This document shows positions 25,475 through 37,914 of a stretch of DNA of 64,000 bases, piece by piece. This stretch comes from Syncephalis plumigaleata. Taxonomy: Eukaryota; Zoopagomycota; Zoopagomycetes; Zoopagales; Piptocephalidaceae. Position 1 is the first letter of the stretch, and every line of letters begins with the position of its first letter. Location: positions 1 through 64,000 of the forward strand of contig JAIXMF010000022.1 in NCBI GenBank assembly GCA_025201365.1, read 5' to 3'. The position numbers were made by a program, and so were the translations under genes. Under the pieces are notes generated by a model. The model was given only the letters and a program-made list of their open reading frames with translations. It was not told where the DNA came from and searched no databases.

Positions 25475-27368
25475 TTAAAGTAATCCTTGTCTTCGAAGAT
25501 CGTCGTATGTCTTTTTATTGAACACGTTACCGTGTTGATCCTCGTATTCCTCGATGGTGTCATCGTGTTGTCGTTCAGATTTACGTTCTTTCTTTAACTT
25601 CTCCCATACTATGTTATACATTACAAATGGAATAAAATGAAATGAAATGATGAGTATGAATCTGTCAATGAACCTATTACTTACAAGCAAATGCATCCTC
25701 GATCAAGGTAATTTCTTGGAAGTGCTTCGTGTTAGGAATACCTAGACAACGCATACCATGAGCATGTCGCCATTCCTATTCAATAATGATTAGACAATCT
25801 CTATGTATTTTCGTAATGATGTTCGACTTACTTGAAAATGTCGCTCGAATGCTTTACGTCCCATATACACAAAGTTACCGCATATCTCGCATGGATACTC
25901 GACGCCTAGACCGTGCAATTTATACAACCAGTAAGGAATGGGTTTACCATCCCAGCCTAACGGTAGATTAAGCGGGTTATAGATACGCTCCTCGTCTTCT
26001 TCGTCGTCATCCGATGCTTGACCACCATTCGCCACTTCATGTTCGCCCTCTTGCAATTCCATCTAATAACAAACAAGCATACTAATAAATAAATAGCAAT
26101 CAGATGTCATTATTGTCGCTTACTAGTCGTTCATGCTCGGTTAATGCTTGTTTACGCTCGACATTGGCGCGTGTCGCTTCTCGTTGTGCCTCCAATACTT
26201 CGGCGTATTTACGTATAATGGCCTCTTCGAATGCCAACTCCCTATGCTTCTCTTGCTCGGCCTCGCGTGCCTTTTGCCTTGCCTTGATCAACTCCTCATC
26301 TTGCTGTTGTCCTTGCGTTTGTTGTTGCTTCAGTAGTGCGGCAGCTGCCTTGGCATGCTTGGGTGATTTCAAGTGTGCCTCATACACTGTGATTTGGCAT
26401 ACTGTTTCTTACCTAACAAGAGATGACAATCATCAATGATTATGCTTGTCATCATCATCATATAATGCTAGTCATGTTATACTTACATGCTGGACAGAAT
26501 AGTGCATCTTGCTCGCCATCATCCAATTTGTCGCGTTGATTGTCCCAACCGGGGAATGAACCCGTCTTCCATTGCTCGTCGAATTCATCCCGTGCCTCGC
26601 GTTGCAGTTCAGCTAGACTCGTTAATGGTCGCGTACGACGGAAGAAGCCCTCAAGATAGTCGCGTAGATTCTTCAAATAACTAATATCATAAAGCGTGCT
26701 TAATATCCATCTATCTACCTATCCAGTTCTTTATCTTGTATTCTAATTACCTGCGATATTGTGCGTTATTTTTACTATTACGCGGTATAAGATCTAGTCG
26801 ATGCACCTGCTCCAAATAGATTAGATAACTAATACGCTTCACGTCTTTTAGATTAAGATATTGCGTATGTAATTCGTGTAAATCAAGGAATCGACCACCA
26901 CCTTCTTCGCCTGAAAACAATTTATCAAGAGCTAACCATGATCATATACACAAAGTATCTAGTGATTAACAATCATCCAATAGATTATAACAAGCAGCTT
27001 AACTTACCTTCCGCGTCTTTATTCCAGTCTCGCTGTTGGAATTCTAATTCTAATGGCTCTACGGTTTGATTCGGATTACGACGATGATAATCTTTAACCG
27101 TTCGTAAACGTTGATAGAATTCACTAAACTCGTCGGCACCCGACATGGCTGCAATCTCACTCGCTCGCGTGCCATCTCGATCCGTATACCATTGCTGTAG
27201 GACGCGTGCTCGTTGCTGAATACGTTCTAAATACTCGTTAACGCGATGCTCTCGTACTAGTCGTTCCTTTGGTGTTTTCGGCTCTTTCAGATATTCGTCT
27301 ACAATAGCTTGCTCGAGACGCTCCAGTTCTTCGTGGATCAGGCGTTGCTGTTCAATAATCGAATCCAT
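25475..27368 (-). CDS. SF3A3: Splicing factor 3A subunit 3 (SF3A3/SF3a60, Prp9)
   Basis: Component of the U2 snRNP, needed for branch-site recognition. The N-terminus [20 protein letters not shown] and [16 protein letters not shown] match the family, as does [17 protein letters not shown]2H2-type finger lies in the middle (FCPAC…[11 protein letters not shown]). The nearly invariant C-terminal block reads [58 protein letters not shown] and [16 protein letters not shown]. About six short introns. One probable single-base break lies near 26393, inside the first finger. It shares a 270-base divergent promoter with the eIF4A3 gene. Confidence 0.95.
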
Positions 27369-27638
27369 ACTGAACAATACGATCAGTAGTATATGACAAC
27401 AACCAATTAACAAGAGGAGAAGGAAGAGCAACAATTACAAGATTTTACTACGAAAAAGAGACGCCGTAGTAGAGGTAGGATGGGTGTTTGCACAGGTTTT
27501 TTTATAGACTAGTTGCCGCTCACATTTTTTGTTATTTCATTCTCTCTCTCTCGTTTCTCTTTTAATACACTTGATACCAATAACGTTTGTCTTTATTCGT
27601 TTGGATTGCTTAGCTATTTGTTCAATTGTTTCGTTACC
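27369..27638. promoter_or_regulatory. Divergent promoter between SF3A3 and eIF4A3
   Basis: A 270-base gap lies between two start codons read in opposite directions. It includes a GTTTTTTTATAG stretch near 27495 and CTCTCTCTC runs before the plus-strand gene. The two genes serve splicing (U2 snRNP) and the exon-junction complex, so coordinate expression is plausible. This is inferred from position only. Confidence 0.4.
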
Positions 27639-29144
27639 ATGTCGTTTGATCATCGTCAGGACTCGCGTCTAAAGTTTGAAACGAGTGAGGATATCAAGAT
27701 CGCGCCTACATTCGACGCGATCGGTCTTAAGGAAGATCTGTTACGTGGCATCTATGCTTATAGTAAGTAGAAGGAATCTTGCTATTCGTTCGCTTTGTAT
27801 TAATAATCACGTTGCCTTGCCGTCATCCTAATGTAGACTTTGAGAAACCGTCGGCCATTCAGCAGCGAGCTATTGTGCCTATTGTGAAGGGACGCGATGT
27901 TATCGCTCAGGCTCAGTCGGGTACTGGTAAAACCGCCACGTTCAGTATTTCCATGCTACAATGCGTGGATACCACACTACGTGAAACACAAGCACTAGTG
28001 CTGTCACCTACACGCGAACTTGCCACTCAGATTCAATCGGTAGTCCTTGCACTCGGCGACTATATGAACGTACAATGCCACGCATGTATCGGTGGCACTA
28101 GTATCGGTGAGGATATTCGTAAGCTAGATCATGGACAGCATATCGTGTCGGGTACACCGGGTCGTGTTTACGACATGATTCGTCGGCGTAATCTACGTAC
28201 ACGTAACATAAAAATGCTTGTTCTCGATGAAGCGGACGAATTGTTGAATCTCGGCTTTAAGGATCAAATCTATGATGTATACCGTCATTTGCCACCTGCC
28301 ACACAGGTCGTTCTCTTATCCGCCACCTTACCGCATGATGTACTTGAAATGACGACAAAGTTCATGACCGATCCTATTCGTATTCTGGTCAAGCGTGATG
28401 AAATCACCCTAGAAGGCATTAAACAATTCTTCGTGGCGGTAGAGCGTGAGGAGTGGAAGTTCGATACACTCTGCGATCTATACGACACATTAACAATCAC
28501 TCAGGCGGTTATCTTTTGCAATACACGTCGTAAGGTAGATTGGTTAACGGAGAAGATGCGCGAGGCCAACTTTACCGTCAGTTCAATGCATGGCGATATG
28601 TCACAAAAGGATCGTGACTCTATTATGCAAGAGTTCCGACAGGGTAAAAGGTAGAGTATGATGATAACTAGACTAGACTAGTATTAGTATTGTTATTATT
28701 GACTAACTAATCACTCCATTCTCATTTCTCTATTACACATCTAGTCGAGTACTCATTACTACAGACATTTGGGCACGCGGTATTGATGTACAACAAGTAT
28801 CCTTGGTTATTAATTATGATCTCCCACCTAATCGTGAATTGTACATTCATCGGTAAGTATGGCATACTTCATTTCAGGATATGTATGTTATTAACTTTTA
28901 CATTGTACTTACTACGACATTCTAGTATCGGTCGTTCTGGTCGTTTCGGTCGTAAGGGTGTTGCGATTAACTTTGTTAAATCGGATGATATCAAAATTCT
29001 ACGAGATATTGAGCAATATTACAGTACACAAATCGATGAAATGCCCATGAATGGTAAGTAGAATATCATATATGAATATTAATAATCGCCATGTCTAATT
29101 ACTCTTTTCTTGTCTTTTCTTATTCAGTGACTGATCTTATCTAA
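27639..29144 (+). CDS. DEAD-box RNA helicase eIF4A3/FAL1
   Basis: ATP-dependent RNA helicase, core of the exon-junction complex in most eukaryotes and of 18S rRNA maturation in yeast (Fal1). The N-terminus [18 protein letters not shown] is typical of eIF4A3 and differs from eIF4A. Motifs in order: Q motif ([11 protein letters not shown]), [74 protein letters not shown] and [11 protein letters not shown]. The end MPMNVTDLI is the family C-terminus. Four introns, at 27763-27836, about 28655-28749, about 28852-28925 and 29054-29127, join in phase. No frame breaks. Confidence 0.95.
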
Positions 29145-29342
29145 ATAATTGGAAATAACGTAATAAATGATATAAACCTCGTAATACTTTTTACTATACT
29201 ATACTGATGATTGCTACTTCCATTACATTACATTACATTGTATAATCTAGTAAGGATTAATGAATGAATAACAACGATTTAATTCTTATACGTGTGTGCG
29301 TGTGCGAGTGTTCGTTTGCGGATAATAAATGGAGTGTATATA

Positions 29343-32120
29343 TTAATCGCTTAATTGACGGAAACGATCTTCCATCTCCTTGGCGAGTGCCGTGTACCGT
29401 TCACGTAGTGCTGCCTCGCCATTGGCAGGATCCTCGAATTTCATCGACGACAACTTGTAGAGGATATCGCCCATATTGTCGCGAATCTGCGCCCAGGTAA
29501 TCTGACCGGCAGATGACTCGACCGTACGTACGGCATGATCGTAGAAGCCGATCATATTCTTAAGGAGCCATACCGTTTTGTAGAATGGACAGCAGCGATC
29601 GTAGTTCGAGTAACCGTTCTGTTGTAAAAAGTCATCCTTGATCAAGCGAGCCACCTCAAGGGTGATCTTATCAGTCTCGGCTAATCCACTCTAATAATAA
29701 TAATAATAATAAAATATGGAATTGGTTATCATTTGTATGGTGAATGATGCATGCTAGTAGTGTCTTTTCTAGTTACCTTGCCAACAAGTTGCACAATCTC
29801 CGATAGATCCTCTTCATTTTGAAGGATCTCCTTACACTTGACGCGTAGTTGCACGAATTCCGGTTCACTTTGTTCGTAATACGGGTCGAGGGTCTTTTCA
29901 TACTTGGAGAACGAGAGGGACCAGTTCACCGAGGGGAAATGCTTACGCTGAGCGAGTTTCTTGTCCAATCCCCAAAACACTTGCACGATACCTAGGGTGG
30001 ATGAAGTGACAGGATCGGAGAAATCACCACCAGGTGGAGATACACTAGAGTAGAGGTCGAGTAATGGTTAAGGCAATCAATAGATGAATGATCATTAGAA
30101 CAACATTACTGCTGTTGTTGTTTTGTTCATATAAAAGGATACGCGCCAACTACGGTGACACTGCCTTCACGACGTGGATTTCCCAGACATATGGTGCGAC
30201 CGGCTCGCTCGTAGAACGACGCTAGACGTGCACCCAAATAGGCTGGATAACCGCTGTCAGCAGGCATTTCGGCTAGACGACCAGAGATTTCACGTAGAGC
30301 TTCAGCCCAACGAGACGATGAATCCGCCATCATAGCGGCATTCTTGCCTTGATCACGGAAATACTCGGATAGTGTGATACCTATTGGATATAATGACAGC
30401 GAGATTAGTATTTATACACAGATGGATGATATCAAGTGACATACCCGTATAAATGGATGCTTCACGAGCAGCCACAGGCATATTCGAGGTGTTGGCGACC
30501 AGTGTGGTTCGTTTCATGATAGATTCGGATTTGCCGTTGATTTCTGTAGTCAACTATTCATCAAAGAATAGACAATTGAATGAGTATACGTATACTATTA
30601 TTTATGCGCTATCCTGCAGTAGGAAAGTGGTACATACTTGAGGGAAGTCCATGAGTACTTCAGCCATTTCATTACCACGTTCACCGCATCTAATCAACAA
30701 GTAAGTTAACAAGTAATAGCAACAGTAATAGTAATGGTGATGATTCAACTTACCCAACGTAAATAATGACATCAGAATTGGAATACTTGGAGAGTGACTG
30801 TGAAATAACCGTTTTGCCACAGCCAAAAGCGCCTGGAATGGCCGTTGTACCTCCTTGTACACATGGGAATAGAGCGTCAAGCACGCGTTGACCCGTAAGC
30901 AATGGATGGTTGGCCGCTAGTTTCTCGGTAACTGGACGCGGTACACGTACAGGCCACAATTGCTTCATCGTGAACTTGTGTGTTTGTCCTTCGAATTCTG
31001 TTTCAAGAACAACATCCTATAATACGAGCAGTTAGCAAACATGTACACGAGTATAGTTGTTTTCTTTTGTCTTATCTACTTACCTCAATGGTATATTGAC
31101 CCTTCTCGGCAATATGTGTAATGGTGCCCAATGATTTTGGTGGAAGCATGATGGCGTGATTGCTAACAAGCGAGTTCTCGAATACACGGCCATAAATGTC
31201 ACCACCTGTGATATGATCGCCCACCTAGTAATGGAATGTACAGAGGTTAGCAATATACATACATACATGTATGTGTACAGCTTACTTTAAAGTTGACTGG
31301 TTCAAAATCCCAACCAATTTGCGTGTCTAGAGCAGCTGTAGCAATACCGCGTGGAATATAAATACTTTCGGATGCCTCTTGAATTGCCTACCATGCAATG
31401 ATTAGTCATGTATTTCGAGTAGACTTGTCACTGACATCTATCTATACTTACCTTAAGTGGTCGCTGAATACCGTCAAAGATATTCGTCATGATACCAGGA
31501 CCCAATTCGACCGATAATGGCTTGCCTGACTTGAGTACGGGATCGCCTACCGTTAAACCAGCTGTTATTCATTAAGTCTATACTCATATTGATGATAATT
31601 GTATATATATATATATATTATTAGACTGTATAAAGGATACAAGTTTCCTCGTAGACTTGAAGGGTGGCTTTATCGCCATCAATACGAATAACTTCGCCGA
31701 CCAGTTCTTCATGACCAACTCGCACCTATCATCATTGCAATAAGTAGGTGTAAAGTCTGTATTGCTACCAAGTGGTACACTTACCAGTTCGTACATAGCA
31801 GTGCCGTACATTTGCTCGGCCACGACCACTAATAGCAAATAGGTGAGTATAATACTAGCACACGACAACCTACTATAATAGTGGTGTAGTCTACTACGTT
31901 ATTGCTACTTACCAGGACCTGATACCGAGAACACATAGCCAAAGTCGCTTTCTCGTTCGTGATCACGAATCAGCGGTACAGCCGATTCGGCATTTTGCAT
32001 AGCACCAGCCTAGCGAGATAAACATACATCGTGTGTAAGTGAGCAAGTAAGAGTGCGGCGTACTGAGTCTAGCGGACTAGATGTGCATGTGCGTGTATGC
32101 TGTACTGCTCCACTTACCAT
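29343..32120 (-). CDS. VMA1: V-type ATPase catalytic subunit A
   Basis: ATP-hydrolysing subunit of the vacuolar proton pump V1 sector. Conserved blocks: [54 protein letters not shown], the P-loop [49 protein letters not shown] and [12 protein letters not shown]. The C-terminus is [19 protein letters not shown]. No intein is present, unlike yeast VMA1. About ten short introns. The first coding exon is only the start codon: ATG at 32118-32120 is followed directly by GTAAGTGG, and the next exon begins GCTGGTGCTATG. Translation from the second Met would lose only four residues. Confidence 0.95.
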
Positions 32121-32727
32121 TGTAGATATGTAAGGAAACGAAGAAAGTGGATAGACTCACGCTTTAGCGGTTCTTTTGAATAGAAGAAGGGTTTTTTTGG
32201 GGTAAGTAGCTGTTGAGAAGCGTGAATAGAAACAAGCGTAGTTGAAGAGTAGTAAGCAGCGAATGAGGAAAAGGAAAGCAGTGATGAGGAAGTCTGAGGA
32301 AGATAATACGTCGACACACTGAAATATGATATCACACTCGTATACGCATACACACACCGCTCAACACAAAATAGTAAAGGTCTGCCTATGCACACACACA
32401 GACAAATCGACAAATAGACAGACAGATAAGCAGATAGTCAAACACTGGAAGAAAACGAGTAGTAGAATAGGATGGGATAGTCTTACTAGATGGCTATAAT
32501 GAAAAGTTATTGCCCGTTCACCTGACATATCATCCACGTCGTCACCAGATCCTTTACCATTGACGTCATATAATCACGTGAGGATACGATATAGTATTGG
32601 ATAGACGATAGTCCATTGATCAACAACGAATAGTAACGTATAAATAATAACAACAATTAACATGGAAATAGAAGATAGAAGCGATTGCTTATTAGAATGT
32701 ACCTTAACAACGACGTATTTTAGTTTA
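32121..32727. other. Intergenic region upstream of V-ATPase A
   Basis: Holds the V-ATPase A promoter and the 3' end of the small zinc-finger gene, which is transcribed in the same direction. There are A-rich stretches, CACACACA near 32393 and GACAGACAGATA near 32415. No gene or RNA was recognised. Confidence 0.4.
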
Positions 32728-33421
32728 TTAGTTGCCTCCAAAGCATTCTTCATAGGTTTTGCCATGTCTGTTCGTAGCATGTTCCCTTAGACTAGCAGCA
32801 TTAAAGGTTGATCAACGATTAGTTAGTCGTACATGAGATCATCAAAGTGGAGTAAAGTGAGAGAAAGACTACAACAACTTACGCTGGTTCCCGTACAGTG
32901 CACAGAAATGTAGTACGACAAGCGCTACAGATGATCGTTTTGGCTGCCTCGTTCTATGGAGCAATAGCAATGTAACAAGCGAGTAAAGTGGATTAGCGAT
33001 CATTCTATTGATGGAATAAAGAGTGGCATCTCCTTTTCTCTACCTCCTTCACCATTCATAACAATAATAATAATAGATATCGGGAATACTTACTACTTTC
33101 TTCTGACTAGAGTCCGCTGATTTCTTTGCGTTTTTCGCATTGCGATCGCGTTTCATTTGCGCTTTTGATCCCTAAATAATATTAGAATCGTAATAATACA
33201 AGTACATAGTCAGTACAACGAATGAGCAATGTACGATAGTAGAATACTATTAAGGATAGTGGTGATAAACGGGAATATAATACATGTGGAATAGAGCAAT
33301 AGTGCCTATGGCTATATCTCTATCCTATTACTTGTATGTATTCCTAGTTTATTTGTAATCATATCGATTTGCCAAGTGACTAATTATTATAGAAATGAGA
33401 GTATATACTTACATTACCCAT
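32728..33421 (-). CDS. Small C2H2-type zinc-finger protein (DUF1909 / zf-met2 type)
   Basis: Four tiny exons encode about 72 residues. They begin MGN, then GSKAQMKRDRNAKNAKKSAD, NEAAKTIICSACRTTFLCTV, and finally REPAEHATNRHGKTYEECFG. This follows the widespread eukaryotic small-protein pattern MGNGxKAxxKRxRN…, IICxxCrxtF, Hx5HxK…CF, with a zinc finger formed by the Cys pair and two His. The first coding exon is only nine bases. Its function is unknown in any organism I can name, though nuclear localisation is usual. The splice phases close perfectly, which supports the model. Confidence 0.8.
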
Positions 33422-33996
33422 GTTGAATAGATTATCGCGAAGCTCAATCAACAATAGATAGACAAACAAAGAGATAAATAAGCAGGCACACGCACACGCG
33501 CAGTAGGTGTCAGGACAAGAAGTGAGAAAAGATAAAAAAGAGAGGTGGAGAGCGACAGGAATGATTGTCCCCCCCATTTTCCAATTTTATTTTCCATCAC
33601 CCCTCGTTATTGTTCACTCAGTAGTTTACATAGACACGCATGCGCGTACAATGATGCATGTGTGTAGCGTTGTATCTATTCTTTATTCTTATCATGATCA
33701 CAGTATAGAATGAACAATGAAAGCAACAATGCTTTGTTATTCACGCATGACGATATCTTTATCGAATAAAACGTTATTTCGTATCCATATACTGAACATG
33801 ATCGATGACAATGGTGATAATACTGTATTCTTAATCTCACCGCGTTATATTATATATTCAATGTGTATGTTAAATGAGCATTACCAAGGCGTACACGACA
33901 TGAAAACAGGTCTCTATTTTTAGCAGTACTGCTAATATTGAATCGACTGTATCATTTATGTAAGTAAACGAGGGGAGATGAATGAACTAGCAATGC
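33422..33996. other. Intergenic region, no gene recognised
   Basis: Between the divergent zinc-finger gene and the damaged seven-helix copy. It includes a CCCCCCATTTTCC patch near 33570 and otherwise AT-rich sequence with no family signature. Confidence 0.35.
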
Positions 33997-34424
33997 ATAG
34001 TGGATGCTAATCGTGATGTATTCAACTACTGGAAATGGCCTTGTCAAAATAGTCGGTTCAAAGTTGAAGTAATTCATCAGGCGATTGGTTCTCTGCTATA
34101 TTCTATCGTGGCCGCATCTGTTCAAGCCAAGTTAGACGACCATGCGATGATATCATTTATCGACCTGTTCCTAGGCATCCCGGTAATAGAGTTGTTCAGA
34201 AATAGTAAAGAGAACGTGTTCATTGCATGTAACTTGTATTGTACAAACGGTATACTCGAGTATACTTTGTACTCATTCCCTTTTTGATGCCATCTGTAAT
34301 GGAAGAAGTGAGAGCAAGCGAGTGTATTCAACACGAGAAAAGTGTACGTAGCCCGGGCAATGGTTTACGCCCATTGCCATACAAACAAACCAGTACAAGT
34401 GCTACTGCGGTCAAAACCGGATAG
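33997..34424 (+). pseudogene. Seven-helix family copy with a large internal deletion
   Basis: Starts with DANRDVFNYWKW, matching the FEYW/FDYW N-terminus of the other copies, followed by a first hydrophobic segment. The end FVLIPFLMPSVMEEVRASE resembles the WVLISTLLVGSTYRIEILRE start of the last exon in the copy at 35316, followed by a polar tail ending at 34424. The middle four or five helices, including the ERAY motif, are absent. I read it as a decayed or internally deleted family member. It has no obvious promoter. Confidence 0.5.
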
Positions 34425-35315
34425 ACACACCACCTGCTGCATGATATGTACTCGAGACGAGTGACCGGAATGATACATCACGAAAACCAATCAGTAAATG
34501 GCTGTGTTAATTCGTAATAGGAAAATAGACGGATAGTATGAGAGAGAGAGGGGGAGAGGGAGAGAGAGAGAGGTATACACATACATTGACATACATGGAC
34601 ATACACGCATACATATGCAATGCTGTGTTCTTGCACATGCTTCGACTATTGGAATCTATGGAGATCACATCGTAGTGTAGTAGTATCATTACCATTGTTT
34701 ATACATTCGTACTACTGTTAATTGGCATTTAACTCCGTCGATGATATACCCGACTAATCGGATAAATGAATAACTTCATAGGAAATGGTAAATAAATAAA
34801 TTAAGGGTACAACGCTCAATGGTGTATGTGCTAACGTCGTGTAGGACAATCCATTAAAGGAATCGAAAACTGCACGGTCGAGGTTACACCGAGTAAGAAA
34901 CTGACCGCACACCAACCTGCTAGTCGTTTTGCTCCGCGATGCAAAGCCGTGCATACATGTTATTGGTTAAGGTTGCTAATGATAACAACAACAACAACAA
35001 CAGCAATATATATATACATCAAGGCAATCACAATCACGATGACATACCTGGACGTTTCTCAACCTTTTATGTTTGTTTTTGCGATTATCGTTTCTCTACG
35101 TCAAAAAGTTAGTTAGTTAGTTGGTTAGTTTATGTATATTTGTTGCGGTCTATTATTTATTTACTCGCTTATCTACTTTCATTCCTGACTAGAGATATAT
35201 TTGCCAAGCACATACCATCCTTCTTTCTTTCTCTTGTTCTTTCTCTTTTATATTTATATTATATTTATACTGCTAGTTAGTCATACCCATAATATACGTA
35301 GAAAATCAATCAACC
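34425..35315. other. Intergenic region with GA and TTAG microsatellites
   Basis: A run of GAGAGAGAG with GGGAGAGG interruptions lies near 34540-34572. AACAACAAC lies near 34983-35003 and TTAGTTAGTTAG near 35109-35125. The last 100 bases before 35316 are CT-rich (CTTTCTTTCTCTTGTTCTTTCTC), a recurrent leader type here. No gene recognised. Confidence 0.4.
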
Positions 35316-36321
35316 ATGACCAATAGCACACCAGGTTATGGTGAACTCAACGTCATTGACTATCTCGATGCAAATGATGGCTCACTAGTCGATTTGCGAG
35401 ACAGATATCACGGTGTTTGCGTGCAACTTCTGATGGTGATAGTGATGTTCTACATCTTCGTATGCAATTGTATTCAATCAGTTAAAATGGTTATGAAACG
35501 TCCCGGTCAAGTTGCTCCTTGGAGTTGCACTGTTGTGGCGCTGTCCGGTGTAATATACATGGGGTATTCACCATACCACTAAATCTACCGAATGGTCCGA
35601 CTTGCAGTGCGGTCTCTAAAGCCGCTCCCGTTTGCTTAACGATAGCCATCATGGGCACCAACACACTATTGTTGGAGCGGGCGTACCTCGCTCATCAGCG
35701 TAGTCGTCTAGTACTCACACTCGGCGTGGTTATCATCCTAATCTCGCCCGTATTTATCGCAGTGTCCTTAATGACGCTTATTCCGAATTTCAGCCATTCG
35801 GCCGGTTGCTACATCCAGTATCCGTCGTACTATCCGTATGTACGCCTCGCCGTTGACATTCCTGCCAATATCGTCTTTTCCATCTCATTTATTATCGTTA
35901 TTTATCGACAATACAAACGATACGGCGATCAATGCTGGAAGAAATTGGCGCGAGAAGGTGTCATAACAATGATGCTTGTGATTATATCGAGCATCATATG
36001 TGCCATTGGAAATGCAGTCGAAGTATTGGGCTCGGCAAGCGATATTCTTTTTATTATTGATTGGTAAGTACGAAGCAATACAATGGCTAATCATGTCTAA
36101 CGCATACATACATATATATATACTTTAGGGTACTCATATCAACTTTACTAGTGGGTAGCACGTATCGTATTGAGATCCTAAGGGAGAACTCCAATAGTGA
36201 TAGCGCTAATCATCAGAGGAACAAGCGACAAAACACTCCCAAGCGGTACCAACGATATTCCGGCGTATGCCAACCTACAGGCTTCTCCTCGCATACTAAT
36301 TTATGTTCCAAAACCATGTAG
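35316..36321 (+). CDS. Seven-helix membrane protein, family copy 2
   Basis: N-terminus MTNSTPGYGELNVIDYLD with a possible N-glycosylation site (NST), then seven predicted hydrophobic helices. Landmarks are NGPTCSAVSKAAPVC, NTLLLERAYLAHQRSR, a Cys-Tyr loop (SAGCYIQYP), DIPANIVFSISFIIVIYRQYK, CWKKLAREGVITMMLVI and an IDW whose Trp codon is split by the last intron (36064-36128). The tail is polar and Asn/Arg/Ser-rich. One frame break near 35562 is explained by one missing G. The conserved Cys residues in two outer loops, the basic inner loops and the polar tail resemble a G-protein-coupled receptor, but I recognise no described class. Confidence 0.65.
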
Positions 36322-36962
36322 CGCAATCTCAATGACAGGCCTTGATTTACATACGTCTGTCAACGTGAGTCATCCCAATTGTATTTTGTCATTATCATCA
36401 CCATCATCATCACCATCACCATCATCATCATTAGCGTTAGCGTTAATGTCATTAGTGCTTGCGCCATTTCTTGTTATTGTTTTTTTTAATTCTTAGTGTT
36501 TTTTCTTTTGTAACTCAACCATTTCTAATAAAGTCAATAGAAACAATCGTAAAAAGCGAGTGGATAGTGGATGGTGGTGGTGGTGGTGAATGCTATATCG
36601 CAGCATAAGACGACACGTGTACCTATAGGATAGTTGACAATTTCAAGTCTAAACTTGTTTACACGCATCACAAAGGACCCAGTCAAAGCACATGTGATCT
36701 ATTTATGAATGCTGCCCTTCAACTCACCGAAAGCAGCTATGTAAGCTAATGATGATGATGATGATAACGATGATGGTGATTATTGCATCTTATTCATTTC
36801 TTGGCCTTTTTGTTATCATCATCATCATTAATACCATTATTAACACCATTACTTCTATTCTAATTAGTACTGCAACAAGCATTGTTATCCGCCATATCAT
36901 CATCATCATCATCATCATCATTAATATGACAACGATAATTAACGACGAGGCAGCAGGCAGCA
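36322..36962. repeat. ATC/GAT trinucleotide-rich spacer between two receptor-like copies
   Basis: Contains interrupted (ATC)n at about 36396-36435, (GAT)n at about 36750-36775, and (ATC)n at about 36818-36832 and 36895-36926. Long open frames here (runs of Met or Ile) are products of the repeat. The promoter of the copy at 36963 must lie inside this repeat-rich stretch. Confidence 0.6.
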
Positions 36963-37914
36963 TGAATGGATTTGATTACTGGGCGACAACCGAGAATCTG
37001 AGTATTCACGAAATTCAGAAAGATCCATCGGTGTTCACATACAGCTTGTAGTTGCAACTGTTTTCCTAGTTGTTACCTTACGAAATCTATACCATACCAT
37101 ACGATTGCTCATTCGATTCCCGTATAAATTATCCGGCTGGTGTTGCATGTACGCGATGACGACGGGTACATTGGTAACTGGTCTCATAGGAATCCCGCAT
37201 CACTTTCCTTATGGCGCTCCGTGTAAGGCGGTCATTTGGAGTGGATTCTTATTAGTGATAACTACGTCGTTCTCTCTCAATTTGATCCTAATAGAACGAG
37301 CCTATTTAGCATGTCAACGAAATCGAAAAGTGCTCATTCTATGCTTGATACTTAACGTTTTACCATTAGTCGCCCATACTAGTTCGCTATCATCACGCGC
37401 AATTATCATTTCGGTCCAGCGAGCGGTTGCTTCACCTTTAGCCAACCATTCATGTATTATCTTCGAATTATATTTGATACACCTCCAAATTTGTTGCCGT
37501 CATTGATATTTATTAGGGTTATTTACCGCCAATTCAAGAAACGAGGCGTAAAGGCATGGAGGCGACTAGCACGCGAGGGAACCATAGTAATGCTACTGGT
37601 TGCGTTCTCAAATATGATCGCCATAGTCGTGTTTGCTTCCGGTATACTTAAGAACCTGTCTATAATTGCTTACAAGTTAGATTGGTAAGTTGTAATTATA
37701 ATGTTGTCACCCTATAATAATAGTAATAATAATATTCAGGCTATTCACATCTACCGTGTTGGTGGAGAGTACAATCAATCTATCCAATACCGTGCAGCGT
37801 ACTACAACGACCGATCCTTCTAATCGTAGGTCGCCACCCCTCGTTGATTCCACATTCTCGCTGGCCATTCAAACGGAATCACAGACCAATGGCTGGACAG
37901 CTCTTTCGTATTAG
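36963..37914 (+). CDS. Seven-helix membrane protein, family copy 3 (several frame breaks)
   Basis: N-terminus MNGFDYWATTENLSIHEIQ, then GVHIQLVVATVFLVVTLRN, PYGAPCKAVIWS, LNLILIERAYLACQRNRK and DTPPNLLPSLIFIRVIYRQF, with KAWRRLAREGTIVMLLV. The last exon begins after the intron that splits the DW Trp codon (37686-37739) and ends at 37914 with a Thr/Ser-rich tail. Two or three single-base frame breaks (near 37030 and 37425) interrupt it. As these match the window-wide pattern, I would not call it a pseudogene on this evidence. Confidence 0.6.

Noticed and set aside
32118-32120. V-ATPase A gene starting at the internal Met of exon 2
   Set aside because: Possible, but the upstream ATG abuts a perfect donor and the spliced reading is in frame, so the longer form is preferred.
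36749-37051. A Met/Ile-rich 100-codon frame
   Set aside because: It is a translation of GAT/ATC microsatellites. Only its last part, from the ATG at 36963, belongs to receptor-like copy 3.
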